In this document: in pieces, positions 19,310-28,526 of the stretch
Position numbering within the stretch: the stretch's first letter is position 1
Layout: each line of letters starts with the position of its first letter
NCBI RefSeq assembly: GCF_013761245.1
Contig: NZ_JACDUT010000005.1
Location: 1 to 64,000 of the forward strand
Length of the DNA: 64,000 bases
DNA from: Thermaerobacillus caldiproteolyticus
GTDB lineage: Bacteria > Bacillota > Bacilli > Bacillales > Anoxybacillaceae
Direction: 5' to 3'
Position numbers and translations under genes: made by a program
Notes under the pieces: generated by a model
What the model was told of the DNA's origin: nothing
What the model saw: the letters and a program-made list of their open reading frames with translations, nothing else
Database searches by the model: none

Positions 19310-19325
19310 ATGTTTTTTTTTTAAG
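19310..19325 (+). other. Ten-T slippage tract at the expected start of the germinant receptor A gene
   Basis: ATG at 19310-19312, preceded by GAAGGGAATTGT, is followed by exactly ten T (19313-19322) and then AAGAAAGCA. With ten T the frame stops at once (TAA). With nine T the ATG joins the frame that runs through the Lys/Gln-rich N-terminus (KKARKKQIAKNQQEQKQQ) into the long open frame at 19461, 46 codons downstream of the AAG at 19323. So the natural start is out of frame by one base at a homopolymer. Confidence 0.75.
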
Positions 19326-19460
19326 AAAGCAAGAAAAAAACAAATAGCTAAGAACCAACAAGAGCAAAAACAACAGAACCAAAATCATCAACAGCAGGAC
19401 TTTCTTTCTACCGATTTAGATCAAAATCTACAAGAACTGCAAAGCATCTATCAAAATTGT

Positions 19461-20930
19461 ATGGATGTCGTTTTTCGCCCATTTAAAATTGGCGGGAAAA
19501 CAAAAGCTGCCCTTATCTATATCGACGGTTTAGCTAACATCGAAGAAATCGATGCGAGCGTACTCATCCCTTTGATGAAAGAAAATAATGCCAAGGAGAA
19601 TGAGAATACCGACCAGCTAATTCCTGTCTATCATATACTAGAACAAAAATTGACCGTTTCGAAGGTAGAGAAGGTACAGACGATTACAGCATGCATTGAA
19701 CATATCTCTGACGGAAACCCGGTTTTGCTTATCGACCAACAAAGCGAAGGATTCGCATTAGGTTTGTCAAATTGGGAAAAACGTTCCATCGAAGAACCAA
19801 CGGGGGAATCCGTGATAAGAGGACCTCGGGAGGGATTCACCGAATCATTAGGGACTAACCTTTCTTTATTGCGCAGAAAAATAAGAAGCCCACAGCTAAA
19901 AATGAAATCAATGAAAATAGGGGAGTATACCCAGACCGAAGTGGTCATCTCTTATATTGAAGGAATTGTCGATCAAGCATTGATCCGAGAAGTAGAGAGC
20001 CGGCTTAACCGTATCAAGGTAGACGGAATTTTGGAAACGAGCTATATTGAAGAGTTCATCGAGGACAATCCTTATTCCCCGTTTCCTCAAGTATTGGATA
20101 CCGAACGTCCTGATATTGTAGTGGCGAGTCTGCTTGAAGGACGAGTGGCGATTCTTCAAGATGGCACTCCTTTCGCTTTGATTGTACCGGTTTCTTTTTA
20201 TTCCTTACTGCAATCAAGTGAAGATTACTACCAACGATTTTTAATCAGCACGGTAATCCGCTGGCTGCGTTATATATTTCTCTTGATATCGCTTTTGCTG
20301 CCGTCATTGTATGTGGCGATCCTGACCTTTCATCAGGAAATGATTCCTACTACGCTTTTGATTAGCATAGCTGCTTCTCGGGAGATGATTCCGTTTCCGG
20401 CACTGGTTGAAGCGTTACTTATGGAAGTGGTATTTGAGGCCTTACGTGAAGCGGGATTGAGGCTTCCTAAACAAGCGGGTGCTGCTGTTAGTATCGTTGG
20501 TGCTCTGGTGATTGGACAAGCTGCGGTCCAAGCAGGGCTTGCTTCTTCTCCACTGATCATGGTGGTTGCATTAACAGGAATTGCCTCTTTTACCATTCCC
20601 CGCTATACGACCGGAATAGCATTAAGGATGCTGCGCTTTCCCATGATCTTATTGGCAGGGACGTTAGGGCTTCTCGGGATTATGCTCGGGCTGCTCATGA
20701 TTCTTACTCATATGGCGACGCTTCGTTCTTTCGGCGTTCCCTATTTATCTCCTATGGCTCCAATGCAAGTGAGAGAAATGAAAGACGTGTTGATACGCGC
20801 ACCTTGGTGGAAGTTAAATACGCGTCCCCGTTTAACGAGAACAGATAACATCCAACGGCAAGGTTCGGATCAGAAACCAGATCCTGATTACGGAAATGAC
20901 AAGACGAGTAAAGGAAAAGGAGGATCATGA
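19461..20930 (+). CDS. Spore germinant receptor subunit A (GerA/GerKA family)
   Basis: A 489-codon open frame encoding a GerA-family A subunit. It has a soluble N-terminal part with VVISYIEGIVDQALIREVES and the conserved DNPYSPFPQVLDTERPDIV, LLEGRVAILQDGTPFALIVP, then several membrane segments (about 270-420). These subunits sit in the spore inner membrane and sense germinants. ATG 19461 has no ribosome site. The real N-terminus very likely starts at ATG 19310, which is cut off by a ten-T tract, so expression needs slippage or the gene is frameshifted. It overlaps the B subunit gene by four bases. Confidence 0.87.
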   Translation: MDVVFRPFKIGGKTKAALIYIDGLANIEEIDASVLIPLMKENNAKENENTDQLIPVYHILEQKLTVSKVEKVQTITACIEHISDGNPVLLIDQQSEGFALGLSNWEKRSIEEPTGESVIRGPREGFTESLGTNLSLLRRKIRSPQLKMKSMKIGEYTQTEVVISYIEGIVDQALIREVESRLNRIKVDGILETSYIEEFIEDNPYSPFPQVLDTERPDIVVASLLEGRVAILQDGTPFALIVPVSFYSLLQSSEDYYQRFLISTVIRWLRYIFLLISLLLPSLYVAILTFHQEMIPTTLLISIAASREMIPFPALVEALLMEVVFEALREAGLRLPKQAGAAVSIVGALVIGQAAVQAGLASSPLIMVVALTGIASFTIPRYTTGIALRMLRFPMILLAGTLGLLGIMLGLLMILTHMATLRSFGVPYLSPMAPMQVREMKDVLIRAPWWKLNTRPRLTRTDNIQRQGSDQKPDPDYGNDKTSKGKGGS

Positions 20931-22042
20931 TGATGATTGAGAAAGGAAAAATATCTGCCATGCAAATGGGAATAATGATGTATCCTACTATCACCGCAAC
21001 AGCCATTCTCTTAGTCCCTGCCATCACTGCCCGATATGCGAAGCAGGATATGTGGCTTTCTCCCTTCTGGGCTTCTCTCATTGGCTTTCTGACAGTTTAC
21101 ATTGCTGTTCAGTTACATCATCTCTATCCGCAAAAAACCCTCATTGAGTACAGTGAGGATATTCTCGGCAAGTTTCTAGGGAAAGCGGTTGGATTTATCT
21201 TTTTATTTTTCTATTTGCATGCAAATGGAATTATTATCCGAGAGTATGGCGAATTTGTTGTAGGTAACTTTCTTAGTCATACCCCATTAGTCGTTGTAAT
21301 GGGAAGTATGATTCTCGTATGCTCCTTTGCCGTTCGTAGCGGTGTGGAAGTGATAGGCCGGCTTGCGGAAGTGATTGTACCTGTTGTGATTATCCTGATA
21401 TTGGCCAATATTATCCTGTTGATCCCGGATATGAAAGTAGAGAATATGTTTCCAATCATGGAAAAGGGAATAATGCCTTCGCTCATGGGGGCGATCATCC
21501 CGCAAGGTTGGTTTACTGAATTCCTCCTCATCGCTTTTCTGCTTCCTTACGTTGACGATCGCAATAAAGGAAAGAAATGGGGCATGATTTCGGTCACCGC
21601 CGTCATGTTGACTTTATCTCTCATCAACATTGCAGTCCTTTTCGTCCTAGGAGGGATCACATCCCGTTTTCTCTATCCCGCGTTTAGCGCTGTCCGTTAC
21701 GTTAGCATCGCGGATTTTCTAGAACACATTGAAGCCATCGTAATGGCCCTTTGGGTAGCAGGGGTTTTTGTGAAGATTGCCGTCTTTTATTACGCTTTAG
21801 TGTTAGGAACAGCTCAATGGCTGAATTTGTCAGATTATCGCCCGATCACTTTTCCCATAGGATTTTTACTGCTGTTATTTGCCGTCTGGTCGGCGCCGAA
21901 TTTAATCGAATTGATCCATTTTCTAGGAAGCTCTTCTCCGTTTTACCGAATTTCGATCCAAACAGGAATTCCTCTTATTCTGCTATTCATCGCAAAATGG
22001 CGCAGAAAAACCAATAACCAAAAGTTAACACAACAAGGATAA
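20927..22042 (+). CDS. Spore germinant receptor subunit B (GerB/GerKB family)
   Basis: A 371-residue integral membrane protein with about ten membrane segments, of the spore permease family within the amino acid-polyamine transporter superfamily. It starts MMMIEKGKISAMQMGIMMYP after AAAGGAGG; the first ATG overlaps the A-gene TGA. Characteristic pieces include LHANGIIIREYGEFV and GWFTEFLLIAFLLPYV. B subunits contribute to germinant specificity. It is followed after about 40 bp by the C gene. Ger type and germinant cannot be told from sequence alone. Confidence 0.92.
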   Translation: MMMIEKGKISAMQMGIMMYPTITATAILLVPAITARYAKQDMWLSPFWASLIGFLTVYIAVQLHHLYPQKTLIEYSEDILGKFLGKAVGFIFLFFYLHANGIIIREYGEFVVGNFLSHTPLVVVMGSMILVCSFAVRSGVEVIGRLAEVIVPVVIILILANIILLIPDMKVENMFPIMEKGIMPSLMGAIIPQGWFTEFLLIAFLLPYVDDRNKGKKWGMISVTAVMLTLSLINIAVLFVLGGITSRFLYPAFSAVRYVSIADFLEHIEAIVMALWVAGVFVKIAVFYYALVLGTAQWLNLSDYRPITFPIGFLLLLFAVWSAPNLIELIHFLGSSSPFYRISIQTGIPLILLFIAKWRRKTNNQKLTQQG

Positions 22043-22083
22043 GGATAGCAACGAAACAAGGGGTAAAAAGGAGATCAATAAGA

Positions 22084-23283
22084 ATGAGCATCGTACAAAA
22101 AGCAGCAAAAATTCTTTTCGTTTCCGTTCATCTTATTTTGCTAAGCGGCTGCTGGGACCGAACGGAAGTAAACGATTTAGCGCTAATTGTAGGGTTAGGA
22201 ATTGATCAAAAAAAAGATGGGAAAATCATGCTTACAGCGGAACTAATCGTCCCGCAAGCAGTCGGTGGAGGCGGTCAGATGATGGGAGGAGGTGGCGGCA
22301 GCGGTGTCAGCGGTCAAACGGTAGTAAGATCGGGAACGGGTACCACCGTGGCTGATGCGATCTCGAACCTGCAAGAAAAGCTTTCTCGCCGTGTCTTCTG
22401 GGGACACACCAAGGTGGTCGTGTTTGGAGAGAAAGCAGCAAAAGCAGGGATTCGCCAGCATCTAGACTTTTTGAGCCGCAATCCGCAAATTCGCCTTCGT
22501 TCCAATGTATTAGTAAGTAAAGGAACTGCCAAAAGTGTGCTCGAATTGCTCCCTCCGATTGAACAAAGCTCAGCAGAAGTGCTGCGGGAATTGTCAGAAT
22601 CGCAACTTTTATTGCGAGTAACGATAAAAGAAGCTATGCAAATGCTAAGCAGCGATGCCGATGTAGCGGCTCTTCCTATGGTGAAGATCTTGCCGCCGGA
22701 AAAAGGGAAAAAAGATCTACAAACTATTGCGTTTATTCAACGTACCGCCATTTTTAAGAAGGATAAAATGATCGGGGATATTGATGATAAGTTGACTCGA
22801 GGTGTACTTTGGCTCAGAAATGAGATCAAACGAGCGAATGTCACAGTTACGCTTAAAGGAGAAAAGGGAAATATCACAGCTACGCTGATAAGAGCGCATA
22901 CAGAATTCATTCCCAAATATGAGAAAGGTAAATGGAAGATGATTGTGAAAGTGACCGCGGAAGACGATATTATATTAAACGGAACGAAATTGGACTTGCT
23001 AAACCCTAAGTATACGAAAATGATCGAAAAAGAATTGGAAAATGAGACAAATAAACGCATTAGAGCCGCATTGAAGACAGTACAAAAAGAGATGAAAGCC
23101 GATATTTTTGACTTTGCAGACATTTTCCACCGAAAATATCCAAGAGAATGGAATCAGGTAAAAAATCGTTGGGAGCAAATCTTCCCGACCGTTGAAGTGA
23201 TCGTAGAGACTAAGGCGTACGTCCGCAGACCGGGAGTAAACACCGCTCCGCAAGGATTGCCTGAACAAGAGGTGAAACAGTAA
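22084..23283 (+). CDS. Spore germinant receptor subunit C, lipoprotein (GerC/GerKC family)
   Basis: A 399-residue lipoprotein. A signal sequence ends in a lipobox LILLSGC with Cys at about residue 22, followed by WDRTEVNDLALIVGLGID, the signature of GerC proteins. A Gly-rich insert GGGGQMMGGGGG sits near residue 62. The rest has the usual GerC domain order, with FWGHTKVVVFGEKAA near 105. It should be anchored on the outer face of the spore inner membrane. The stop codon overlaps the D gene start. Confidence 0.92.
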   Translation: MSIVQKAAKILFVSVHLILLSGCWDRTEVNDLALIVGLGIDQKKDGKIMLTAELIVPQAVGGGGQMMGGGGGSGVSGQTVVRSGTGTTVADAISNLQEKLSRRVFWGHTKVVVFGEKAAKAGIRQHLDFLSRNPQIRLRSNVLVSKGTAKSVLELLPPIEQSSAEVLRELSESQLLLRVTIKEAMQMLSSDADVAALPMVKILPPEKGKKDLQTIAFIQRTAIFKKDKMIGDIDDKLTRGVLWLRNEIKRANVTVTLKGEKGNITATLIRAHTEFIPKYEKGKWKMIVKVTAEDDIILNGTKLDLLNPKYTKMIEKELENETNKRIRAALKTVQKEMKADIFDFADIFHRKYPREWNQVKNRWEQIFPTVEVIVETKAYVRRPGVNTAPQGLPEQEVKQ

Positions 23284-23510
23284 TGAAAGCGGGGGTTATA
23301 CTAGGTACTCTTGTTCTGGTTGCGCTCATCTTTCTATACGAGTGGCCGCGAATAAATCGAACACAAAAAAAAGAAAAAGTTGTTTTTATTGTGCTGCTAA
23401 GTCTTGGAACAATTCTTGCGATTATGTTAATATTGAACCCCGATCTTCCAGGTCCGACGCAGATGATTGAATACATTTATAAACCTCTGGGGCGAATGCT
23501 TGAAAAATAA
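23283..23510 (+). CDS. Small germinant-receptor D-type subunit
   Basis: A 75-residue protein with two membrane helices (about 4-20 and 34-53) joined by a basic loop (RINRTQKKEK). Small two-helix proteins of this kind (GerKD, GerUD) are encoded with many germinant receptors and modulate their response. The ATG overlaps the C-subunit stop. Assignment rests on position, size and topology. Confidence 0.7.
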   Translation: MKAGVILGTLVLVALIFLYEWPRINRTQKKEKVVFIVLLSLGTILAIMLILNPDLPGPTQMIEYIYKPLGRMLEK

Positions 23511-23772
23511 AGGAAAGTTTTCCTATTCTGTCTCGTGGATTTTTTGTCTTAATAAAATAGAAACTATATCATTCAAAACAGGTTCTTTGTCAATGGGATG
23601 ATGGATGAAACATAGAAGTACAGAACAAGATGGATAATGGAGTTGATTTACGTCCGCTTTCTTACTGCGATTAAAGGGGGGGACATCAAATACATTGACA
23701 AATTTCAATAATTTAAAAAAGGTTTATGTTCATGAGGTGCGTTTGATGCTCGACGTTTTCACTGCTTTGGAA

Positions 23773-23808
23773 GCTGACTCGATTGGTGATCATTGAGTCA
23801 GCTTTTTT
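23773..23808 (+). terminator. Rho-independent terminator downstream of germinant receptor operon
   Basis: Stem GCTGACTC (23773-23780) with GAGTCAGC (23795-23802), then TTTTTT. It lies 260 bp after the D gene. The stretch 23511-23772 between them has no supported gene; a reverse TTG frame (23523-23708) reads somewhat protein-like but lacks a ribosome site. Confidence 0.7.
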
Positions 23809-23825
23809 GATGTTATCTTCTTGAG

Positions 23826-23886
23826 TCTTCCAGCGCGTGTCGGGGGCAAGCAAGTCGCTTTTGCTTTTCTTGATCGTCTAGCTTCT
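23826..23886. repeat. Partial copy of a Bacillaceae intergenic repeat
   Basis: The segment running from GTCTTCCAGCGCGTGTCGGG through GCAAGTCGCTTTTGCTTTTC to TTGATCGTCTAGC resembles the end of a roughly 120-bp interspersed repeat common in Bacillus and Geobacillus intergenic DNA, typically ending GGCGCTTCCGCTTTTCTT. Related sequence occurs at 25785-25906 and 36305-36352. Here it lies just downstream of the reverse-strand ypzI. Confidence 0.5.
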
Positions 23887-23901
23887 GCTTCCCAATTTTT
23901 C

Positions 23902-24036
23902 TTAGTGTTTATTTCGTTCTCTTGCCGCTTCGGGATCTTCGAGTCTTCCTGCTCCTTTGTATGTGAGGGATTGGTCGCGATCAGATTCCACACGATGCGA
24001 TTGTTTAAGTTTTTTTTCTTGGCGGTCTTTACCCAT
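23902..24036 (-). CDS. ypzI: YpzI family small protein
   Basis: A 44-residue protein starting MGKDRQEKKLKQSHRVESD, then RDQSLTYKGAGRLEDPEAA, ending RERNKH. It is highly charged and has no membrane segment. The ATG at 24036 has an AAAGGAGCG ribosome site on the reverse strand. Composition, length and position next to yphA match B. subtilis YpzI, whose function is unknown. It lies within a longer spurious frame and is easily missed. Confidence 0.8.
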   Translation of the reverse strand: MGKDRQEKKLKQSHRVESDRDQSLTYKGAGRLEDPEAARERNKH

Positions 24037-24151
24037 TTTATAACGCTCCTTTCTTTTTTCTCATTTTTACTATAACTGTTTTTTGTTTTTCTTATACGCG
24101 GATTAACTTTCATAAAAAATGAAATAATGGAGATAGTAGGAGGTAGAAAAA

Positions 24152-24751
24152 GTGAAAGGGATTTATTTTTATATATTTTTTTGGATGATATGGATAATCG
24201 CAACTTTTTTTATGAAAAAAACGGAGCGACGGACAAAGTTAGCTGCGGCTACACTAATGACAATGGCATTATCTCGTTTTGGCATGAATATTGGTTCGTT
24301 TCGGGTAACACTTTCATTTTTGTTTCTTCTAGTAAGTGCTTATTATTTATTAGCAGCAAGGCAAGCAGTTTGGAATTTAGCGTATATGTTTCTTGCAACG
24401 ATTACCATTACGTTCGCGTATACTTCCTTCCGCTTGCTTGCGTTATGTGACCCGATATGGATATGGACGAATCCCACATGGATGATGGCCATCATATTAT
24501 TGATCATCTCTTTCATGTTTTATCGAGATATGGTTGCACGGTTTTTATGTCTTATCATTGGCAGTTGTCAAGGTGATGTGTTATATGCTTTTGTTTTAAA
24601 ATCGTTTTCGTTTCCGTATATCATTGGGTCTTTTTCATTTTTTGATACCATCTCCGTGTGCTGCTTCTGTTTGCTAGGTTGGACATTGTTAGAACAGCTA
24701 CCGTTGCACGTGGATTTGAAAAAGCCGGCAAAAGGGACGAAGCAAACATGA
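24152..24751 (+). CDS. yphA: YphA-like integral membrane protein
   Basis: A 199-residue protein with about six membrane segments and few charged residues. GTG 24152 has GTAGGAGGT upstream. Length, topology and position between fni/ypzI and der match B. subtilis YphA, of unknown function. The adjacent yphB is decayed here. Reading from alternative starts in other frames gives only shadow ORFs. Confidence 0.8.
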   Translation: MKGIYFYIFFWMIWIIATFFMKKTERRTKLAAATLMTMALSRFGMNIGSFRVTLSFLFLLVSAYYLLAARQAVWNLAYMFLATITITFAYTSFRLLALCDPIWIWTNPTWMMAIILLIISFMFYRDMVARFLCLIIGSCQGDVLYAFVLKSFSFPYIIGSFSFFDTISVCCFCLLGWTLLEQLPLHVDLKKPAKGTKQT

Positions 24752-25705
24752 GAATATATTATCTAGTGCATTGATCGGAGTGTATTTGTTAAAAACGGAT
24801 TATTGTCAATATCCTGCGCATTTACACGTACGAATTATTCAATATTGTGTGAGGAGTCGTTTCGGCTGGATTAGGAATAATTGCTGTTCCGGCGATTATG
24901 GGCAAAGAGCTTGCTTTTAGTGCTTGCTGCTTCACAAATTCGTGATGCGTATAATATAGAGCGATTGATCAATATGAGCTCGTTCCGCGTGGGAAAGCAT
25001 ATATCGAATTGCAATATTGTTTGAGGGGCGAATTTATTTAATTATTTTCGATGAATATTTGGCGGCGATTGTCGTAAGCATCATCGGACCATTTATGGTG
25101 CGAAAATGTATGTCTGGCAGCCGTTTAAAGGATATTGTTGATATTGAATATGTGGAGCCGCATTTTGAAGAGGCGGGATCGCATGTTGATAACATTTATA
25201 TTATGAATATTGGGTTATCGGCACGACATGACATAAGGAGTTTTTATGGTATGGAATAGGAGATTTTAAAGTCGAAACTTTAATGCGCAGTCAACAATCG
25301 CCAACCTAGGACAACGGCAAGCGATATCGCACGATATTTTGACAGCGCCCGGTGTGTACGATGGTAGACGTGTCGGTATTTTTATTTTGACATAAGAAAA
25401 AGACATGGAAAGGGCGCAGGTGATCATTGGAAATGTTCCAAGACATAGAAAGTGCGATTCGCATGCTGACAAGATCAGAAGCGAATAAGAAAGGGAGAAG
25501 GTTATGATGACGCATGAAAAAGTCATTGTGGCGGCCATGACAACGAACAGGAAAAAATCGCTGGCGGTATTCTATTTTTATATGCGAAACAAAAGAAGAA
25601 ATGAAACAAGTGGCGGCGCATTTAGAAGAGATTCTTAACGGTATTACCCATGAGCAGTTAATTATTGTGAAGCATTGGCCTGTTTCTATTGTTGTACGCT
25701 GTTGT
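24752..25705 (+). pseudogene. yphB: Decayed yphB (YIEGIA-domain protein)
   Basis: Translated pieces in changing frames follow the YIEGIA/YphB protein in order. YLLKTDYCQYPAHLH lies near 24790; QIRDAYNIER near 24935; KAYIE near 25000. FEGRIYLIIFDEYLAAIVVS follows in the frame at 25020, then YIMNIGLSARHD near 25205, HEKVIVAAMTTNRKKS near 25512 and ETKEEMKQVAAHLEEIL near 25586. No single frame spans them: there are several frameshifts and stops (longest intact piece 25017-25259). The signature YIEGIA is itself broken. B. subtilis has an intact yphB here, so this lineage has lost it. Confidence 0.82.
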
Positions 25706-25728
25706 TTTTGATACAATAAAACAGCTGT

Positions 25729-25755
25729 ACCCTTCTTTTGAAGGGTTCTTTTTTG
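25729..25755 (+). terminator. Rho-independent terminator after yphB pseudogene
   Basis: Stem ACCCTTC (25729-25735) with GAAGGGT (25740-25746), TTTT loop, then a T-rich tail. It appears to have survived the decay of yphB. Confidence 0.75.
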
Positions 25756-25784
25756 AGGACAAGAAAGTATACATTTTCAAACAC

Positions 25785-25906
25785 TGTCTAGCGTAAGCGC
25801 CTAGCTCTCTTGTTTCAAAACCTTCACGCTTTCGAAGTGACAAACTGTCTTGTGCATGAAGAACATTTGACTTCGGGAGCTGGCCATGGCGCTTCCGCTT
25901 TTCTTA
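25785..25906. repeat. Full-length Bacillaceae intergenic repeat (about 120 bp)
   Basis: It begins TGTCTAGCGTAAGCGCCTAG and ends GGCGCTTCCGCTTTTCTTAC. The ends are partly complementary (AAGCGCC with GGCGCTT, TAGCTC with GAGCTG), so a transcript could fold into one long hairpin. The ends match a family of interspersed elements found in many Bacillus and Geobacillus genomes. No coding content. It sits between the yphB terminator and der. Confidence 0.6.
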
Positions 25907-25937
25907 CAGTCGCGATATGAAGAGAAAGGGTGATAAT

Positions 25938-27248
25938 ATGACCAATCCAGTCGTAGCTATTGTTGGTCGTCCAAATGTCGGCAAATCAACGATTTTTAAT
26001 CGAATTGCTGGTGAGCGCATTTCGATTGTGGAAGATGTACCTGGAGTCACTCGCGACCGAATTTATAGTAGCGGAGAATGGTTAAATCACAAATTTCACA
26101 TTATTGATACAGGCGGAATTGATATTGGCGATGAGCCACTTTTAGTGCAAATACGCCAACAGGCGGAAGTTGCAATTGATGAAGCAGATGTCATTATTTT
26201 TATGACGAATGGACGCGATGGAGTAACGGCGGCGGATGAAGAAGTCGCAAAAATGTTACATCGCTCTAACAAGCCGGTTGTATTGGCTGTGAATAAAATT
26301 GATAATCCAGATATGCGCGATTTGATTTATGATTTTTATGTGCTTGGGTTTGGTGAGCCATATCCGATTTCTGGCGCGCATGGCACGGGACTTGGCGATT
26401 TATTGGATGCAGTTGTTCGCCATTTTCCAAAACGAGAGCCAAACGACTATGAAGAAGATGTCATTAAATTTTGTTTAATCGGCCGCCCGAATGTCGGTAA
26501 ATCATCGCTTGTAAATGCCATTTTAGGAGAGGAAAGGGTCATTGTAAGCGATATTGCTGGAACGACACGGGATGCAGTCGATACGACGTTTACACGGGAA
26601 GGACAAGAATACGTTATTATTGATACCGCGGGAATGCGAAAAAGAGGAAAAATCTATGAAAACACCGAAAAGTATAGTGTATTGCGCGCGTTGAAAGCTA
26701 TTGAACGTTCCGATGTTGTTCTTGTTGTGTTGAACGCGGAGGAAGGAATTATCGAGCAAGATAAAAAAATTGCTGGGTACGCTCACGAAGCAGGACGCGG
26801 TGTGATTATTGTGGTTAATAAATGGGATGCGGTTGAAAAAGACGATAAAACATTGATTGAATTTGAGCGGAAAATCCGCGACCACTTTCAATTTCTTGAT
26901 TATGCGCCAATTTTATTCGTCTCAGCGAAAACGAAGCAGCGACTACATAAGCTGCTGCCACTCATTCAAACTGTGAGCGAAAATCATGCGATGCGCGTGC
27001 AGACGAACGTATTGAATGAAGTCATTATGGACGCAATCGCGATGAATCCAACGCCGACGCATAACGGGCAGCGGTTGAAAATTTATTATGTGACGCAAGT
27101 AGCTGTAAAACCACCAACATTTGTTGTCTTCGTGAACGATCCAGAGCTGATGCATTTTTCATACGAGCGCTTTTTAGAAAATCGTATTCGCGATGCATTC
27201 GGTTTTGAAGGTACGCCAATCAAACTGATTGCTAGACCGAGAAAATAA
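25938..27248 (+). CDS. der: Ribosome-assembly GTPase Der (EngA/YphC)
   Basis: A 436-residue protein with two tandem GTPase domains. Each has its own P-loop ([11 protein letters not shown] near residue 10 and [11 protein letters not shown] near 183), DTGG/DTAG switch II and NKID/NKWD specificity motif, followed by a C-terminal KH-like domain. Der acts in 50S subunit maturation and is essential in B. subtilis. ATG 25938 has AAAGGGTGAT upstream; an ATG 21 bases earlier lacks one. gpsA follows after 19 bp. Confidence 0.96.
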   Translation: MTNPVVAIVGRPNVGKSTIFNRIAGERISIVEDVPGVTRDRIYSSGEWLNHKFHIIDTGGIDIGDEPLLVQIRQQAEVAIDEADVIIFMTNGRDGVTAADEEVAKMLHRSNKPVVLAVNKIDNPDMRDLIYDFYVLGFGEPYPISGAHGTGLGDLLDAVVRHFPKREPNDYEEDVIKFCLIGRPNVGKSSLVNAILGEERVIVSDIAGTTRDAVDTTFTREGQEYVIIDTAGMRKRGKIYENTEKYSVLRALKAIERSDVVLVVLNAEEGIIEQDKKIAGYAHEAGRGVIIVVNKWDAVEKDDKTLIEFERKIRDHFQFLDYAPILFVSAKTKQRLHKLLPLIQTVSENHAMRVQTNVLNEVIMDAIAMNPTPTHNGQRLKIYYVTQVAVKPPTFVVFVNDPELMHFSYERFLENRIRDAFGFEGTPIKLIARPRK

Positions 27249-27267
27249 ACTAAGGAAGTGAGAGACG

Positions 27268-28311
27268 GTGGAGCAAGTTGCGGTGTTAGGAGCAGGAAGC
27301 TGGGGAACGGCGCTCTCGATGGTGCTTGCTGATAATGGACATGCTGTTCGCCTTTGGGGACATCGACCTGAACAAATTAAGGAAATTAATACGAAGCGAA
27401 CGAATGAAAAATATTTGCCGGGCATCGAGCTTCCTGAACTGATTGTTGGATATGCCGATCTTTGTCAAGCATTAGAAAACGTGCGAACGGTTGTATTAGC
27501 GGTTCCAACGAAGGCGATTCGCGAAGTGTTAGGAAACGTGCGTCAATGTCTGAAAGAACCGATTACGATTGTGACGGTCAGCAAAGGAATCGAGCCGGAT
27601 ACACATAAGCGCATTTCTGAAATTATTGAAGAAGAAATGGGCTCGCTGTTGCAAGATGTTGTTGTATTATCAGGACCGAGCCATGCGGAGGAAGTCAGTT
27701 TACGTCATCCGACGACAGTGACGGTATCCTCAAAAAATATGAAGGCAGCAGAACGTATTCAAGATTTGTTCATGAATCATCAATATTTTCGTGTTTATAC
27801 GAACCCGGATTTAATCGGTGTAGAAATCGGTGGGGCGCTCAAAAATATTATCGCCTTGGCCGCTGGAATTACCGATGGGTTAGGGTATGGAGATAATGCG
27901 AAAGCCGCTCTCATTACAAGGGGATTGGCAGAAATTGCTCGATTAGGAAGCACGCTTGGGGCAAATCCACTTACATTCTCTGGGCTTACAGGGATTGGCG
28001 ATTTAATTGTGACATGTACGAGCGTTCACTCACGAAATTGGCGGGCAGGACATTTGTTAGGAAAAGGGAAAAAACTTGATGAAGTGCTTGATAGTATGGG
28101 AATGGTAGTGGAAGGTGTTCGAACGACAAAAGCCGCCTATCAGCTGGCGAAAAAGCTCGGTGTGAAAATGCCGATTACGGAAGTGCTTTACGATGTATTG
28201 TTTAATGAAAAAAATCCAAAAGACGCTGTCGATTCTCTCATGTCACGTGTAAAAACACATGAGATGGAAGACTTAGTGAACATTTTGGACAAATCGGAGC
28301 AAGAAAAGTGA
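27268..28311 (+). CDS. gpsA: Glycerol-3-phosphate dehydrogenase [NAD(P)+]
   Basis: A 347-residue cytoplasmic enzyme making sn-glycerol-3-phosphate from dihydroxyacetone phosphate for phospholipids. The dinucleotide-binding fingerprint [20 protein letters not shown] is at the N-terminus. Other conserved pieces are [10 protein letters not shown], the catalytic-lysine region [14 protein letters not shown] and [15 protein letters not shown] 27268 has AAGGAAGTGAG upstream. Probably co-transcribed with der. Confidence 0.95.
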   Translation: MEQVAVLGAGSWGTALSMVLADNGHAVRLWGHRPEQIKEINTKRTNEKYLPGIELPELIVGYADLCQALENVRTVVLAVPTKAIREVLGNVRQCLKEPITIVTVSKGIEPDTHKRISEIIEEEMGSLLQDVVVLSGPSHAEEVSLRHPTTVTVSSKNMKAAERIQDLFMNHQYFRVYTNPDLIGVEIGGALKNIIALAAGITDGLGYGDNAKAALITRGLAEIARLGSTLGANPLTFSGLTGIGDLIVTCTSVHSRNWRAGHLLGKGKKLDEVLDSMGMVVEGVRTTKAAYQLAKKLGVKMPITEVLYDVLFNEKNPKDAVDSLMSRVKTHEMEDLVNILDKSEQEK

Positions 28312-28411
28312 CAAAAATAGGCATTCGATGATGCAAGGTATTTATGCGGCGCATACAATACTACGAACAATTATAGACCTGAGCTTCCGGACAAAGGGTA
28401 TCATTGTCTGA

Positions 28412-28448
28412 CTGAAGTAAAGTAGCCCCGCTTTACTTCAGTTTTTTT
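28412..28448 (+). terminator. Rho-independent terminator after gpsA
   Basis: Perfect 11-bp stem CTGAAGTAAAG (28412-28422) with CTTTACTTCAG (28431-28441) and seven T. The 100 bp before it show a short protein-like frame without a start codon (AYNTTNNYRPELPDKGYHC), not called. Confidence 0.85.
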
Positions 28449-28526
28449 GTGTGTGAGTCTAGGCTAGGATAGTGAAAATAGAGCCGCTTATTGTTATAAT
28501 AATTGTCGAAAAAGGGGGAAACACAC

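Noticed and set aside
22737-23123. Reverse frame of 128 codons antisense to the GerC-type gene
   Set aside because: Hydrophobic shadow of the lipoprotein gene; the sense frame is clearly coding.
23523-23708. Reverse TTG frame of 61 codons downstream of the germinant receptor operon
   Set aside because: No Shine-Dalgarno and no family recognised; protein-like stretches alone were not enough.
23790-24203. Long reverse-strand frame of 137 codons
   Set aside because: It is a shadow in another frame of the ypzI region; ypzI itself has the ribosome site and the recognisable sequence.
25017-25259. An 80-codon ORF as an independent gene
   Set aside because: It is the largest intact piece of the frameshifted yphB, continuous in similarity with pieces on both sides.
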